Under the pieces are notes generated by a model that ran no database searches, was not told where the DNA came from, and worked only from the letters and a program-made list of their open reading frames with translations. A stretch of 64,000 nt of DNA from contig JALHRB010000004.1 of NCBI GenBank assembly GCA_022841665.1, positions 1 to 64,000 on the forward strand. Reading direction: 5' to 3'. Made by a program: the position numbers and the translations under genes. Within the stretch, counting starts at the first letter, position 1. Each line of letters begins with the position of its first letter. Shown here piece by piece: positions 42,614-50,611 of this stretch. This stretch comes from Pseudolabrys sp. (GTDB lineage: Bacteria; Pseudomonadota; Alphaproteobacteria; Rhizobiales; Xanthobacteraceae).

Positions 42614-43216
42614 ATGACCACGCACCGCGATGACAAAAAGCTTCGGCCGCGCGACCTGGTGGTCGCCGCCTGCTGCGGCGCCGTCGTCGCGCTCATGGTC
42701 GGCGCGTCCTATGCCGCGGTGCCGCTCTACGACTGGTTCTGCCGCACGACGGGCTTCGGCGGCACCACCCAGGTGGCCGAGAAGGCGCCCGACACGATTC
42801 TCGGCCGCACCATCGCGGTGCGCTTCGACTCGAATGTCGCGCCCGGCCTGTCCTGGAAATTCGAGCCGGAGCAGAACGAGATCAAGGTGCGCATCGGCGA
42901 GGTGGCGACCGTCCATTACAAGGTCACCAATACCACCGCGCGCGCGATCAGCGCGCAGGCCTCCTACAACGTCACGCCGCTGCAGATCGGCGGCTACTTC
43001 AACAAGATCAACTGCTTCTGCTTCACCGAGCAGACGCTGCAGGCGGGCGAGACGCGCGAAATGGCCGTCGTGTTCTACATCGACCCCACGATCGCCGACG
43101 ACCGCGAGCAGAACGACCTCAATACGATCACGCTGTCCTACACCTTCTACCGCATGCGCGAGCCGGCGCGGCCGTTGGCGCAAACGGACAAGGCTTCGAG
43201 CACACGCGCTAACTGA
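42614..43216 (+). CDS. ctaG: Cytochrome c oxidase assembly protein CtaG/Cox11 (200 aa)
   Basis: It delivers copper to the CuB site of subunit I. A single N-terminal helix ([20 protein letters not shown]) anchors a periplasmic domain. [16 protein letters not shown] near residue 131 contains the copper-binding C-F-C-F motif. [16 protein letters not shown] just after the helix is the second conserved Cys region. Length is normal. It lies 11 bp after the CoxF-like gene. Confidence 0.96.
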   Translation: MTTHRDDKKLRPRDLVVAACCGAVVALMVGASYAAVPLYDWFCRTTGFGGTTQVAEKAPDTILGRTIAVRFDSNVAPGLSWKFEPEQNEIKVRIGEVATVHYKVTNTTARAISAQASYNVTPLQIGGYFNKINCFCFTEQTLQAGETREMAVVFYIDPTIADDREQNDLNTITLSYTFYRMREPARPLAQTDKASSTRAN

Positions 43217-43270
43217 ATGAATGGGGGGCGCCGCGGCGCCGCTTGAACGGGAATAACGGAGACGACGACG

Positions 43271-44116
43271 ATGGCCGACGCCCACGCCAAGCACCACGAC
43301 TACCACCTGGTCGATCCGAGCCCCTGGCCGGCGGTCGGTTCGCTGTCGGCATTCATCGCTGCGGTCGGTGCCATCAGTTGGATGCATCACCTGTACGCCG
43401 CCGCCCCGCTGGTGTTCGGCGTCGGCGTGCTCGGCATCCTGTACACCTTCATCGCTTGGTGGCGCGACGTGATCCGCGAGGCGGAGCTCGAGGGCCACCA
43501 CACCCGCGTGGTGCAGATATCGCACCGCTACGGCATGATCCTGTTCATCGCCTCCGAGGTGATGTTCTTCGTCGCCTGGTTCTGGGCCTACTTCAACACC
43601 GCGCTGTTCCCCGGCGACGCGCATGAAATCGGCCGCCTGGCGGCGACCGGCGGCGTCTGGCCGCCGAAGGGCATCGAGACCTTCGATCCCTGGCACCTGC
43701 CGCTCCTGAACACGCTGATCCTGCTCACCTCCGGCACCACCGTCACCTGGGCGCACCACGCGCTCCTGGAGGGCAACCGGCAGGGCGTGAAGTGGGGCCT
43801 GATCCTCACCATCGCGCTCGGCGCGCTGTTCACCTGCGTGCAGGCCTACGAATACATGCACGCCACTTTCGCTTTCAGCGGCAACATTTACGGCGCCACT
43901 TTCTTCATGGCGACCGGGTTCCACGGCGCGCACGTCCTCATCGGCACGATCTTCCTGATCGTCTGTCTGGTCCGCGCGCTCAAGGGCCACTTCACGCCCC
44001 AGCAGCACCTCGGCTTCGAATTCGCCGCCTGGTACTGGCATTTCGTCGACGTGGTGTGGCTGTTCCTGTTCGTCTGCATATATGTGTGGGGCGCCGGAAC
44101 CCCCGCCGCGCACTGA
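43271..44116 (+). CDS. ctaE: Cytochrome c oxidase subunit III (281 aa)
   Basis: Seven-helix subunit that stabilises the oxidase core. The start [20 protein letters not shown] is canonical. [20 protein letters not shown] near residue 82 carries the conserved Glu, and [20 protein letters not shown] near 220 and [20 protein letters not shown] at the C-terminus complete the family pattern. A terminator follows 28 bp after its stop. Confidence 0.96.
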   Translation: MADAHAKHHDYHLVDPSPWPAVGSLSAFIAAVGAISWMHHLYAAAPLVFGVGVLGILYTFIAWWRDVIREAELEGHHTRVVQISHRYGMILFIASEVMFFVAWFWAYFNTALFPGDAHEIGRLAATGGVWPPKGIETFDPWHLPLLNTLILLTSGTTVTWAHHALLEGNRQGVKWGLILTIALGALFTCVQAYEYMHATFAFSGNIYGATFFMATGFHGAHVLIGTIFLIVCLVRALKGHFTPQQHLGFEFAAWYWHFVDVVWLFLFVCIYVWGAGTPAAH

Positions 44117-44144
44117 CACTGGTCGCGGTCCGATTATTGTCACG

Positions 44145-44175
44145 AAGGGCGGCGGCGACGCCGCCCTTTCGTTTT
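44145..44175 (+). terminator. Rho-independent terminator after ctaE
   Basis: The stem AAGGGCGGCG / CGCCGCCCTT (10 bp) with loop GCGA is followed by TCGTTTT. It ends the structural cox part; the DUF983 and SURF1 genes downstream would need partial read-through or their own promoter. Confidence 0.8.
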
Positions 44176-44189
44176 GAGCAGAGGACGCC

Positions 44190-44576
44190 ATGAGCCGGGA
44201 TGCAACGGTCAACGCCCTGCCGATTAGCCGCGGCCTGCGTGGCCGCTGTCCGCGCTGCGGGGAAGGCAAGCTCTTCCAGGGCTTCCTGACGCTGCGCCCG
44301 CGCTGCGAGCGTTGCGGGCTCGACTATGATTTCGCCGACGCCGGCGACGGCCCGGCGGTGTTCGTCATTTTGATCGGCGGCGCGCTGGTCGTGTTCGCGG
44401 CGTTGCTGACCGAGGTCGCTTATCAGCCGCCCTATTGGCTGCATGCCGCGCTCTGGCTGCCGCTGATCCTGCTGGTCACGCTCGTGCCTTTGCGCGCCAT
44501 CAAGGGCCTGCTGATCGCCCTGCAATTCCACCACAAGGCCGCCCCCGGCCAGCTCGAGAAAAAGGGCGAGGCGTGA
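44190..44576 (+). CDS. DUF983 membrane protein of the cox cluster (128 aa)
   Basis: Two zinc-ribbon-like pairs, CPRCGEGKLF and CERCGLDYDF, near residues 20 and 40 precede two helices (VFVILIGGALVVFAALLTEV and LWLPLILLVTLVPLRAIKGL). DUF983 is regularly found between ctaE and SURF1 genes in alphaproteobacteria. The cysteines may bind metal, and a link to oxidase maturation is inferred from context only. The stop overlaps the SURF1 start (GTGA). Confidence 0.9.
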   Translation: MSRDATVNALPISRGLRGRCPRCGEGKLFQGFLTLRPRCERCGLDYDFADAGDGPAVFVILIGGALVVFAALLTEVAYQPPYWLHAALWLPLILLVTLVPLRAIKGLLIALQFHHKAAPGQLEKKGEA

Positions 44577-45322
44577 GCGCGCCACGCGAGCGCCGGGGCG
44601 GGGTGCTGGAGGCGACGATCCTCACGGTCGTCGGCGTTGCCATCCTGCTCGGCCTCGGCCTATGGCAGCTCGACCGCAAGGTCTGGAAGCAGACGCTCAT
44701 CGCGCAGCTGACCGAACGGATCGCGCAGCCGCCGGCGGACCTGCCCGCGCGCGCTAACTGGGAACGGCTGACGCCGGACAAGGACGAATTCCGCCGCGTC
44801 GCCTTTCCGGCCGAATTCATCGCCGGCGAGGAAGCTTTGGTCTACAGCGCCGGCTCCGCGCTGCGCAGCGACGTGAAGGGGCCGGGCTATTGGGTGTTCG
44901 CACCGGCGCGGCTTCCCGGCGGCAGCATCGTCGTCATCAATCGCGGCTTCGTGCCGCTCGACCGCAAGGACCCGGCGACGCGGCCCGGCGGCGCGCCCTC
45001 CGGCATCGTCGACGTCGTCGGCGCGATGCGCTGGCCGGAGACGCGCGGCCTGTTCACGCCCGCCGAAGATGCCGCCGGCAATGTGTGGTACCTGCGCGAC
45101 CACAAGGCGATGGCGGACGCCAAGAAGTGGCAGAGCGCGGCGCCGTTCTACATCGACCAGGAATCGCCGGTGCCGGAGGGCGGCTTGCCATTGCCGGGCA
45201 AGCTCGAAGTGAACCTGCGCGACAACCACCTCCAATACGCCATTACCTGGTTCGGTCTCGCGCTGGCGTTCGCCGGCGTTTACGTGGTCTGGCTCGCCGG
45301 GCGCTTCCGCCGGCGGGGGTAA
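44573..45322 (+). CDS. SURF1-family oxidase assembly protein (249 aa)
   Basis: SURF1 proteins help insert heme a into subunit I. Two helices lie at the ends: EATILTVVGVAILLGLGLWQ, followed by the family LDRKVWK, and ITWFGLALAFAGVYVVWLAG. The loop between has GPGYWVFAPARLPGGSIVVI and NRGFVPLDRK near residue 122, the canonical V-N-R-G-(F/W)-(V/I)-P motif. GTG at 44573 overlaps the DUF983 stop by 4 bp, implying coupling. Confidence 0.94.
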   Translation: MSAPRERRGGVLEATILTVVGVAILLGLGLWQLDRKVWKQTLIAQLTERIAQPPADLPARANWERLTPDKDEFRRVAFPAEFIAGEEALVYSAGSALRSDVKGPGYWVFAPARLPGGSIVVINRGFVPLDRKDPATRPGGAPSGIVDVVGAMRWPETRGLFTPAEDAAGNVWYLRDHKAMADAKKWQSAAPFYIDQESPVPEGGLPLPGKLEVNLRDNHLQYAITWFGLALAFAGVYVVWLAGRFRRRG

Positions 45323-45442
45323 GCCGCCCGTCTTCACCATGTGAAATCGCCGACTGTATTGTCGCAGGCGGGTCTGCGTGATTAAGTGCCGCCGCGCAAA
45401 GCGCGCGCCTGTCCAATGCCCATCACATCACGAGGAACCATC

Positions 45443-46147
45443 ATGTCGCTTGCGGGGAAGAAGGTCGTTGTCGTCGGTGGCTCGTCCGGCATCGGTTTGG
45501 CGACGGCGGAGCAGGCGAAGGCGCTCGGCGCCGAGGTCGTCATCGCCTCGCGCAGCGCCGAGAAGCTGAAAGCGGCGGCCGACAAGATCGGCGCCAAGGG
45601 CATTGTCGCCGATGCCACCAGCGACTCCAGCATCGTCGATCTGTTCAAGGCCTGCGGGCTGGTCGATCACGTCGTCGTCACCGCCGCGCAGCTCAAGTCC
45701 GGCCCGTTCAAGACCGTATCGATGGACGACGTGCGTTCGACCTTCGAGGGCAAGTTCTGGGGCGCCTGGCGCGTCGCGCGCGCCGCCGACATCCGCCCCG
45801 GCGGTTCGCTTACCATTGTCTCCGGCTTTCTCAGCCTGCGGCCGCGCCCGAACTCGGCCATCGTCAGCGCCGCCAACGGCGCGCTCGAGTCGCTGACGCG
45901 GGCGCTCGCGCTCGAGCTCGCGCCGGTGCGCGTGAACTGCGTGTCGCCCGGCATCATCGACACGCCGATCCGCGCCGCCATGCCGGAAGCCGCGCGCAAG
46001 GAGATGCTGGCCAAGACCGCAGCCGGCCTGCCGGTGCAGCGCGTCGGCGAGGCCGAGGATATCGCGATGCAGATCCACGCCTTCATCGCCAATCCCTTCG
46101 CCAGCGGCGCGATCGTCTACATCGATGGCGGCGGCCTGGTCGTCTGA
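45443..46147 (+). CDS. SDR-fold protein lacking the catalytic Tyr-Lys (234 aa)
   Basis: The Rossmann motif GGSSGIG at residues 12-18 and the C-terminal PGIIDTPIRAAMPE and GAIVYIDGGGLVV show a short-chain dehydrogenase fold. At the active site the Ser survives (VSGFLS, residue 127), but the expected Y-x-x-x-K reads V-x-x-x-N at residues 141-145 in PNSAIVSAANGALES. The usual N-N-A-G segment is TAAQ. Normal catalysis therefore seems unlikely without another base. It may bind NADP without ordinary turnover or use different chemistry. It follows the cox cluster by 120 bp and has its own GAGGAACC site. Confidence 0.85.
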   Translation: MSLAGKKVVVVGGSSGIGLATAEQAKALGAEVVIASRSAEKLKAAADKIGAKGIVADATSDSSIVDLFKACGLVDHVVVTAAQLKSGPFKTVSMDDVRSTFEGKFWGAWRVARAADIRPGGSLTIVSGFLSLRPRPNSAIVSAANGALESLTRALALELAPVRVNCVSPGIIDTPIRAAMPEAARKEMLAKTAAGLPVQRVGEAEDIAMQIHAFIANPFASGAIVYIDGGGLVV

Positions 46148-46188
46148 CGCAGCGCCGCACGCGACGCATTGCGGGCTGAGGCGCTTCC

Positions 46189-46217
46189 TTGTGAAAGGGG
46201 GCGGCGGCGGCTAGTGT
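46189..46217 (+). promoter_or_regulatory. Promoter upstream of thrC
   Basis: TTGTGA at 46189-46194, a 17-bp spacer and TAGTGT at 46212-46217. The expected start near 46224 gives a leader of about 40 nt to the ATG at 46263. Only a weak ribosome site is seen. Confidence 0.4.
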
Positions 46218-46262
46218 GGCCCTCATCCACCCGTGCAGCCGTCAAAAAGACACGTCCAATCA

Positions 46263-47678
46263 ATGCGTTATGTCTCAACCCGGGGTGAGGCCGCCCCACT
46301 CGATTTCGTCGAGGTGATGCTCGCGGGCCTCGCCCGCGACGGCGGCCTTTACGTGCCTGAGAGTTGGCCCGCGCTGCCGGCTGCGACCATCGAAAGCCTC
46401 GCCGGCAAGCCCTATGCCGAAGCCGCCTGCGCGGTGATCAAGCCCTTCGTCGGATCGGCGATCCCTGATGCCGATCTCGCACGGATGGCCCAGGAGGCCT
46501 ATGGCGGCTTCCGCCATCCGGCCACGACGCCGCTCGTGCAACTGGGCCCGAGCCTGTTCGTGCTCGAGCTCTCGCACGGCCCGACGCTCGCCTTCAAGGA
46601 CCTGGCGATGCAGCTCGTCGCGCGGCTGATGGACCACGCGTTGCGTGCGCGCAACGAGCGCACCACCATCGTCGTCGCCACGTCCGGCGACACCGGCGGC
46701 GCGGCGGTCGAAGCCTTCCGCGGCCGCGCGCAGGTCGACGTCGTTGTGCTGTTCCCGCACGGCCGCGTCTCCGACGTGCAGCGGCGCATGATGACGACCG
46801 CGCCGGACGCCAACGTGCACGCGGTCGCCATCGAGGGCACCTTCGACGATTGCCAGGCGCTGGTGAAGGCGATGTTCAATCACCACGCCTTTCGCGACCG
46901 CGTCCGCCTCTCCGGCGTCAATTCGATCAACTGGGCGCGCATCGTGGCGCAGGCGGTCTACTACTTCACCGCCGCGGTGGCGCTCGGCGCGCCGCACCGC
47001 AAGGTTGCCTTCACCGTGCCGACCGGCAACTTCGGCGACGTCTTCGCAGGCTACGTGGCGTCGAAAATGGGCTTGGCCATCGACCGGCTGGTGGTGGCGA
47101 CCAACGTCAACGACATTCTGGCGCGCACCTTCGCCACCGGCACCTACGAGATCCGCGACGTGGTCGCGACCGCGTCGCCGTCGATGGACATTCAGGTCTC
47201 GTCGAATTTCGAGCGGCTCTTGTTCGACGCCTATGGCCGCGACGCCGGCGCGGTGCGCGCGCTGATGGGCTCGCTCGCCCAGTCGCGCCGTTTCTCGGTC
47301 TCGGCGCCGGCGCTGAAAGCACTGCGTGCGCTGTTCTCGGCCGGCCGCGCCGACGAGCAGGAGACGGCGGCGACCATGCGCGCCTGGATGCGCGAGGCCG
47401 GCTACTGCGCCGATCCGCATACGGCGGTGGCGCTGGCGGTGGCCGAGAAGGAAGCGCGCGATCCCGCCGTGCCGATGGTGGTGCTGTCGACCGCGCATCC
47501 GGCCAAGTTCCCCGACGCGGTGAAGGCGGCTTGCGGCGTCACGCCCGCATTGCCGGATTGGCTTGCCGACCTGCCGAAGCGCGAAGAGCGCGTCACCGTG
47601 CTGCCCGCGGATCAGGCCCAGGTCGAGCGTTTTGTCTTGTCGGCGTCGCGCGCGGCGCAAGAAGGAGCTGCGGCATGA
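46263..47678 (+). CDS. thrC: Threonine synthase (471 aa)
   Basis: This PLP enzyme converts O-phosphohomoserine to threonine. The start MRYVSTRGEAAPLDFVEVML is canonical for the long (class II) bacterial/fungal type. The PLP Lys is in LSHGPTLAFKDLAMQL near residue 113. VATSGDTGGAAVEAFRG near 138 binds phosphate, and FTVPTGNFGDVFAGYVA lies near 252. Its stop overlaps the M16 peptidase start by 4 bp, a pairing conserved in rhizobia. Confidence 0.96.
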   Translation: MRYVSTRGEAAPLDFVEVMLAGLARDGGLYVPESWPALPAATIESLAGKPYAEAACAVIKPFVGSAIPDADLARMAQEAYGGFRHPATTPLVQLGPSLFVLELSHGPTLAFKDLAMQLVARLMDHALRARNERTTIVVATSGDTGGAAVEAFRGRAQVDVVVLFPHGRVSDVQRRMMTTAPDANVHAVAIEGTFDDCQALVKAMFNHHAFRDRVRLSGVNSINWARIVAQAVYYFTAAVALGAPHRKVAFTVPTGNFGDVFAGYVASKMGLAIDRLVVATNVNDILARTFATGTYEIRDVVATASPSMDIQVSSNFERLLFDAYGRDAGAVRALMGSLAQSRRFSVSAPALKALRALFSAGRADEQETAATMRAWMREAGYCADPHTAVALAVAEKEARDPAVPMVVLSTAHPAKFPDAVKAACGVTPALPDWLADLPKREERVTVLPADQAQVERFVLSASRAAQEGAAA

Positions 47679-48946
47679 GCGTCGAAGTCACCCGTCTACC
47701 ATCCGGACTGTCGGTGGTGACCGACCGCATGCCGCATCTGGAGTCGGCCTCACTCGGCGTCTGGATCGGCTCCGGCAGCCGCGACGAAAAGCCCGACGAG
47801 CACGGCATTTCGCATCTCCTGGAACACATGGCGTTCAAGGGCACCAAGCGGCGCAGCGCGCGGCAGATCGCCGAGTCGATCGAGGCCGTGGGCGGCGATC
47901 TCAACGCAGCAACGAGCGTCGAATCGACGGCCTATTACGCGCGCGTCTTGAAGGCCGACATTGCGCTGGCGCTGGACGTCCTGGCCGACATCCTGTCGGA
48001 GCCGACCTTCGACCCGGAAGAATTGCGCCGCGAGCAGAACGTGATCGTGCAGGAGATCGGCGCCACCGAGGACGCGCCCGACGACCTGGTGTTCGACCGC
48101 TTGCAGGAGACCGCATTCCCCGACCAGCCGGTCGGACGCTCCATTCTCGGCACGCCGGAGACCGTGCGCTCCTTCGACGCGGCGCGCATCCGCGCTTATC
48201 TGTCGCGCAATTACCGCGCCCCGGACATGCTGGTGGCGGCCGCGGGCGCGGTCGAGCACGACAAGATCGTCGCCGAGGTCGAGAAGCGCTTCGGCAGCTT
48301 TGTCGGGCCGGCCGCGCCGCCGCCGGAAAAGGCGACCTTCGCGGGCGGCACCCGCGTGGAGTCGCGCGATCTCGAGCAGGTGCACATCGCCATGGCCTTG
48401 CACGGCCTGCCGGTGCGCGACGAGGCGCTCTACAGCCTGCAGGTCTTCACCAACGTGCTCGGCGGCGGCATGTCCTCGCGGCTGTTCCAGGAAGTGCGCG
48501 AGACGCGTGGCCTCTGCTACGCCATCCACGCCTTCCACATGCCCTATAGCGACACCGGCCTGTTCGGGCTTTACGCCGGCACCGACGAGACCGACGCGCC
48601 GGAGCTCATGCGCGTGGTCATCGACCAGATCGGCAACGCCACCGAGACGCTCAACGAAACCGAAGTGAACCGCGCCAAGGCGCAGATGAAGGCCGGTCTG
48701 CTGATGGCGCTGGAAAGCTCGGAAGCGCGCGTCGGCCAGATTGCGCGCCAGATGCTGGCCTATGGCCGCCCGATCCCGCTGGAAGAGATCGTCGCCAAGG
48801 TCGACGCCGTCACGGTCGAGAGCGCGCGCGCCGCCGGGCGCGCGCTTATCGAACGCGGCCGGCCGGCGATCGCGGCGCTCGGTCCCGGCAGCGGGCTTGA
48901 AAGCACCGCGGCGATCGCTGAAAGTCTCGTGCGGCGCGCCGCCTAA
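47675..48946 (+). CDS. M16-family zinc peptidase (423 aa)
   Basis: This is a PqqL/mitochondrial-processing-peptidase-like protease. The inverted zinc motif HLLEH lies in ISHLLEHMAFKGTKRR near residue 50, with the distal Glu in the next helix pair (LRREQNVIVQEIGATEDAPD near 110). GLPVRDEALYSLQVFTNVLG and SSRLFQEVRETRGLCYAIHA form the second half, with the R/Y pair of active M16B members. It is a single catalytic half that likely dimerises. It is coupled to thrC, although no functional link is known. Confidence 0.94.
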   Translation: MSVEVTRLPSGLSVVTDRMPHLESASLGVWIGSGSRDEKPDEHGISHLLEHMAFKGTKRRSARQIAESIEAVGGDLNAATSVESTAYYARVLKADIALALDVLADILSEPTFDPEELRREQNVIVQEIGATEDAPDDLVFDRLQETAFPDQPVGRSILGTPETVRSFDAARIRAYLSRNYRAPDMLVAAAGAVEHDKIVAEVEKRFGSFVGPAAPPPEKATFAGGTRVESRDLEQVHIAMALHGLPVRDEALYSLQVFTNVLGGGMSSRLFQEVRETRGLCYAIHAFHMPYSDTGLFGLYAGTDETDAPELMRVVIDQIGNATETLNETEVNRAKAQMKAGLLMALESSEARVGQIARQMLAYGRPIPLEEIVAKVDAVTVESARAAGRALIERGRPAIAALGPGSGLESTAAIAESLVRRAA

Positions 48947-48948
48947 CC

Positions 48949-48993
48949 GCATGATCCCGAAAAGTGGGAACCGGTTTTCGGAAAAGATCATGC
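48949..48993. repeat. 45-bp dispersed palindrome, GCATGATC...GATCATGC family, copy 2
   Basis: Same length and arms as the element at 26582-26626, with four differences, all in the centre. It starts three bases after the M16 stop. Confidence 0.85.
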
Positions 48994-49070
48994 GCAAGAA
49001 AAATATTAGGGACGCAAAGTGATTCAATCTAACCGGATCACGCTGTAGGAAAGCTCGGCCGACATCGCTC

Positions 49071-49655
49071 ATGGCGTTTTTCCGCACCGTCAGCTTCGCC
49101 GAAGTGCTCCCGGCCATTACCGGCGCCGGCGTCATGCTGCGCGCGCCCACTTCCAGCGACTTCGCCGAATGGGCGTCGGTGCGCGAAGCCAGCCGCGACT
49201 TCCTCACGCCCTGGGAGCCGACCTGGCCCGCCGACGATCTCACGCGCGGCGCCTTCCGCCGCCGCCTCAAGCGCTACGCCGAGGATCAGCGCAACGACCA
49301 GGCCTATGCCTTTCTCATCTTTCGCAGCGAGGACAGCGCGCTGGTCGGCGGGCTCACGCTCGCCAATATCAGGCGCGGCGTCGCGCAGGCAGGCTCCATC
49401 GGCTATTGGGTCGGCGCGCCTTTCGCGCGCAAGGGCTACATGACCGCGGCGGTCGAGGCGCTCGTTCCGTTCTGTTTCGGCACGCTGCGCCTGCACCGGC
49501 TGGAGGCCGCTTGCATCCCCGAAAACAAGGCCTCGGTCGGGCTCCTGGAGAAGACCGGCTTCCAGCGCGAGGGCTATGCCCGCAAATATCTCTGCATCAA
49601 CGGCGTGTGGCAGGACCACCTGCTCTATGCCCGTCTTCAGGACGACCCGGGGTGA
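49071..49655 (+). CDS. GNAT acetyltransferase, RimJ/RimL type (194 aa)
   Basis: This protein resembles ribosomal-protein N-acetyltransferases. LRAPTSSDFAEWASVREASR near residue 23 and FLTPWEPTWPADDLTR near 43 match the RimJ subgroup. The acetyl-CoA region GYWVGAPFARKGYMTAAVEA near 112 and NKASVGLLEKTGFQREGYAR near 157 are conserved. The natural substrate may be an N-terminal amine or a small molecule. It precedes a lipoprotein gene by 74 bp. Confidence 0.9.
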   Translation: MAFFRTVSFAEVLPAITGAGVMLRAPTSSDFAEWASVREASRDFLTPWEPTWPADDLTRGAFRRRLKRYAEDQRNDQAYAFLIFRSEDSALVGGLTLANIRRGVAQAGSIGYWVGAPFARKGYMTAAVEALVPFCFGTLRLHRLEAACIPENKASVGLLEKTGFQREGYARKYLCINGVWQDHLLYARLQDDPG

Positions 49656-49666
49656 AACCTTCCGCC

Positions 49667-49696
49667 TTGGGCTTGCCACGCTTGGCTTGCTATAAA
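49667..49696 (+). promoter_or_regulatory. Putative promoter of the lipoprotein gene
   Basis: TTGGGC at 49667-49672, an 18-bp spacer and TATAAA at 49691-49696. The predicted start near 49703 gives a short leader to the ATG at 49730. Confidence 0.4.
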
Positions 49697-49729
49697 GCGA
49701 ATTGGTGCGCGTAAAAAAGCGAGTGAAAA

Positions 49730-50401
49730 ATGGCCGGGCAGAGAGACATTGTGCGTGCGGGGGCGAGGACGGCGGGCCTTGCCGGCCTGGCGTTGACGCT
49801 GGCCGCCTGCGGCAGCAGCAGCATTCTCAGCACGTCGGCTTTGGACGTGTTCAGCACGTCGTCGAAGGCGACGACCGCAAACGCGAGCGCCGGCAGCCAG
49901 GAAACCACCGACGTCGAGTGTCCGGATGTCAGCGTCCGCTCGGGTGCGGCAACTTTGCTCGTCGGCAGCAAACCGGGCGAGGCCGAGCCGTCGCCGCTCG
50001 AGGTGCGCTACCAGGGCTCGATCCTGCGGACAGCGCGCGAATGCCATGTCGCTGGCGGCGTCATGACGATGAAGGTCGGCATCGAAGGCCGCGTCATCAC
50101 CGGCCCCGCCGGCGGGCCCGGAACGGTGGACGTGCCGTTGCGCATCGCCGTGGTGCATGAGGGCATCAATCCGAAGCCCATCGTGTCGAAATTTGCGCGC
50201 CTGCAGGTCAACGTGGCGGGTGCGGTCGACCGCGTCACCTTCACCCATATCGATCCGGAAATCACGTTCCCGATGCCGACGCCTGCCGGGCAGATCGACA
50301 GCTACATCGTCTATGTCGGCTTCGATCCGATTGGCGCGCCGCCGGAACGGAAAAAGCCGCCGGCCAAGCGCCAGCCGGCCGCCAAGCCGAAGCAGAGCTG
50401 A
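49730..50401 (+). CDS. Hypothetical lipoprotein (223 aa)
   Basis: The signal AGLAGLALTLAAC gives a lipobox with Cys27, so it is probably anchored in the outer or inner membrane. A low-complexity Ser/Thr linker (SSSILSTSALDVFSTSSKAT) follows. A beta-rich domain holds Cys64 and Cys104 (VECPDVSVRSG, ARECHVAGGVMTMKVGIEGR), probably disulfide-linked. GPGTVDVPLRIAVVHEG suggests a sandwich fold. The C-terminus is Pro/Lys-rich. I do not recognise the family; similar proteins occur in Bradyrhizobium relatives. Confidence 0.8.
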   Translation: MAGQRDIVRAGARTAGLAGLALTLAACGSSSILSTSALDVFSTSSKATTANASAGSQETTDVECPDVSVRSGAATLLVGSKPGEAEPSPLEVRYQGSILRTARECHVAGGVMTMKVGIEGRVITGPAGGPGTVDVPLRIAVVHEGINPKPIVSKFARLQVNVAGAVDRVTFTHIDPEITFPMPTPAGQIDSYIVYVGFDPIGAPPERKKPPAKRQPAAKPKQS

Positions 50402-50410
50402 GACTCCTGT

Positions 50411-50457
50411 GTCCCGGGCGCGGCGCAGCGCGAAGCGGTGCGCTGCAGACCCGGGAC
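50411..50457. repeat. Dispersed palindrome, GTCCCGGG...CCCGGGAC family, copy at 50.4 kb
   Basis: This 47-bp element has arms GTCCCGGG and CCCGGGAC and core GCGCAGCGCGAAGCGGTGCGC, and directly follows the lipoprotein stop. It has the same length as the copy at 14313. Confidence 0.8.
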
Positions 50458-50483
50458 CGTTCGAAATTCTGAAATTGGTAAGG

Positions 50484-50600
50484 CCCCGGATCAGCGGTGC
50501 ATCACACCGCAAGTCGGATTTATCCGACTTGCGGCATCTAACAATTACTTTGTGTAAGTCGGGTAAACCCGACTTGCACCGTGCTGCACCGCGTCCGGGG
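50484..50600. repeat. Compound palindrome with two AAGTCGG hairpins
   Basis: Outer arms CCCCGGA / TCCGGGG enclose GGTGCA / TGCACC. Inside are a perfect hairpin GCAAGTCGGA / TCCGACTTGC (50509-50532) and a second, GTGTAAGTCGGG / CCCGACTTGCAC (50552-50579), with one wobble. The two hairpins are related in sequence. The unit ends just before the convergent HAD gene. Confidence 0.8.
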
Positions 50601-50611
50601 CAAGAGAGCTT

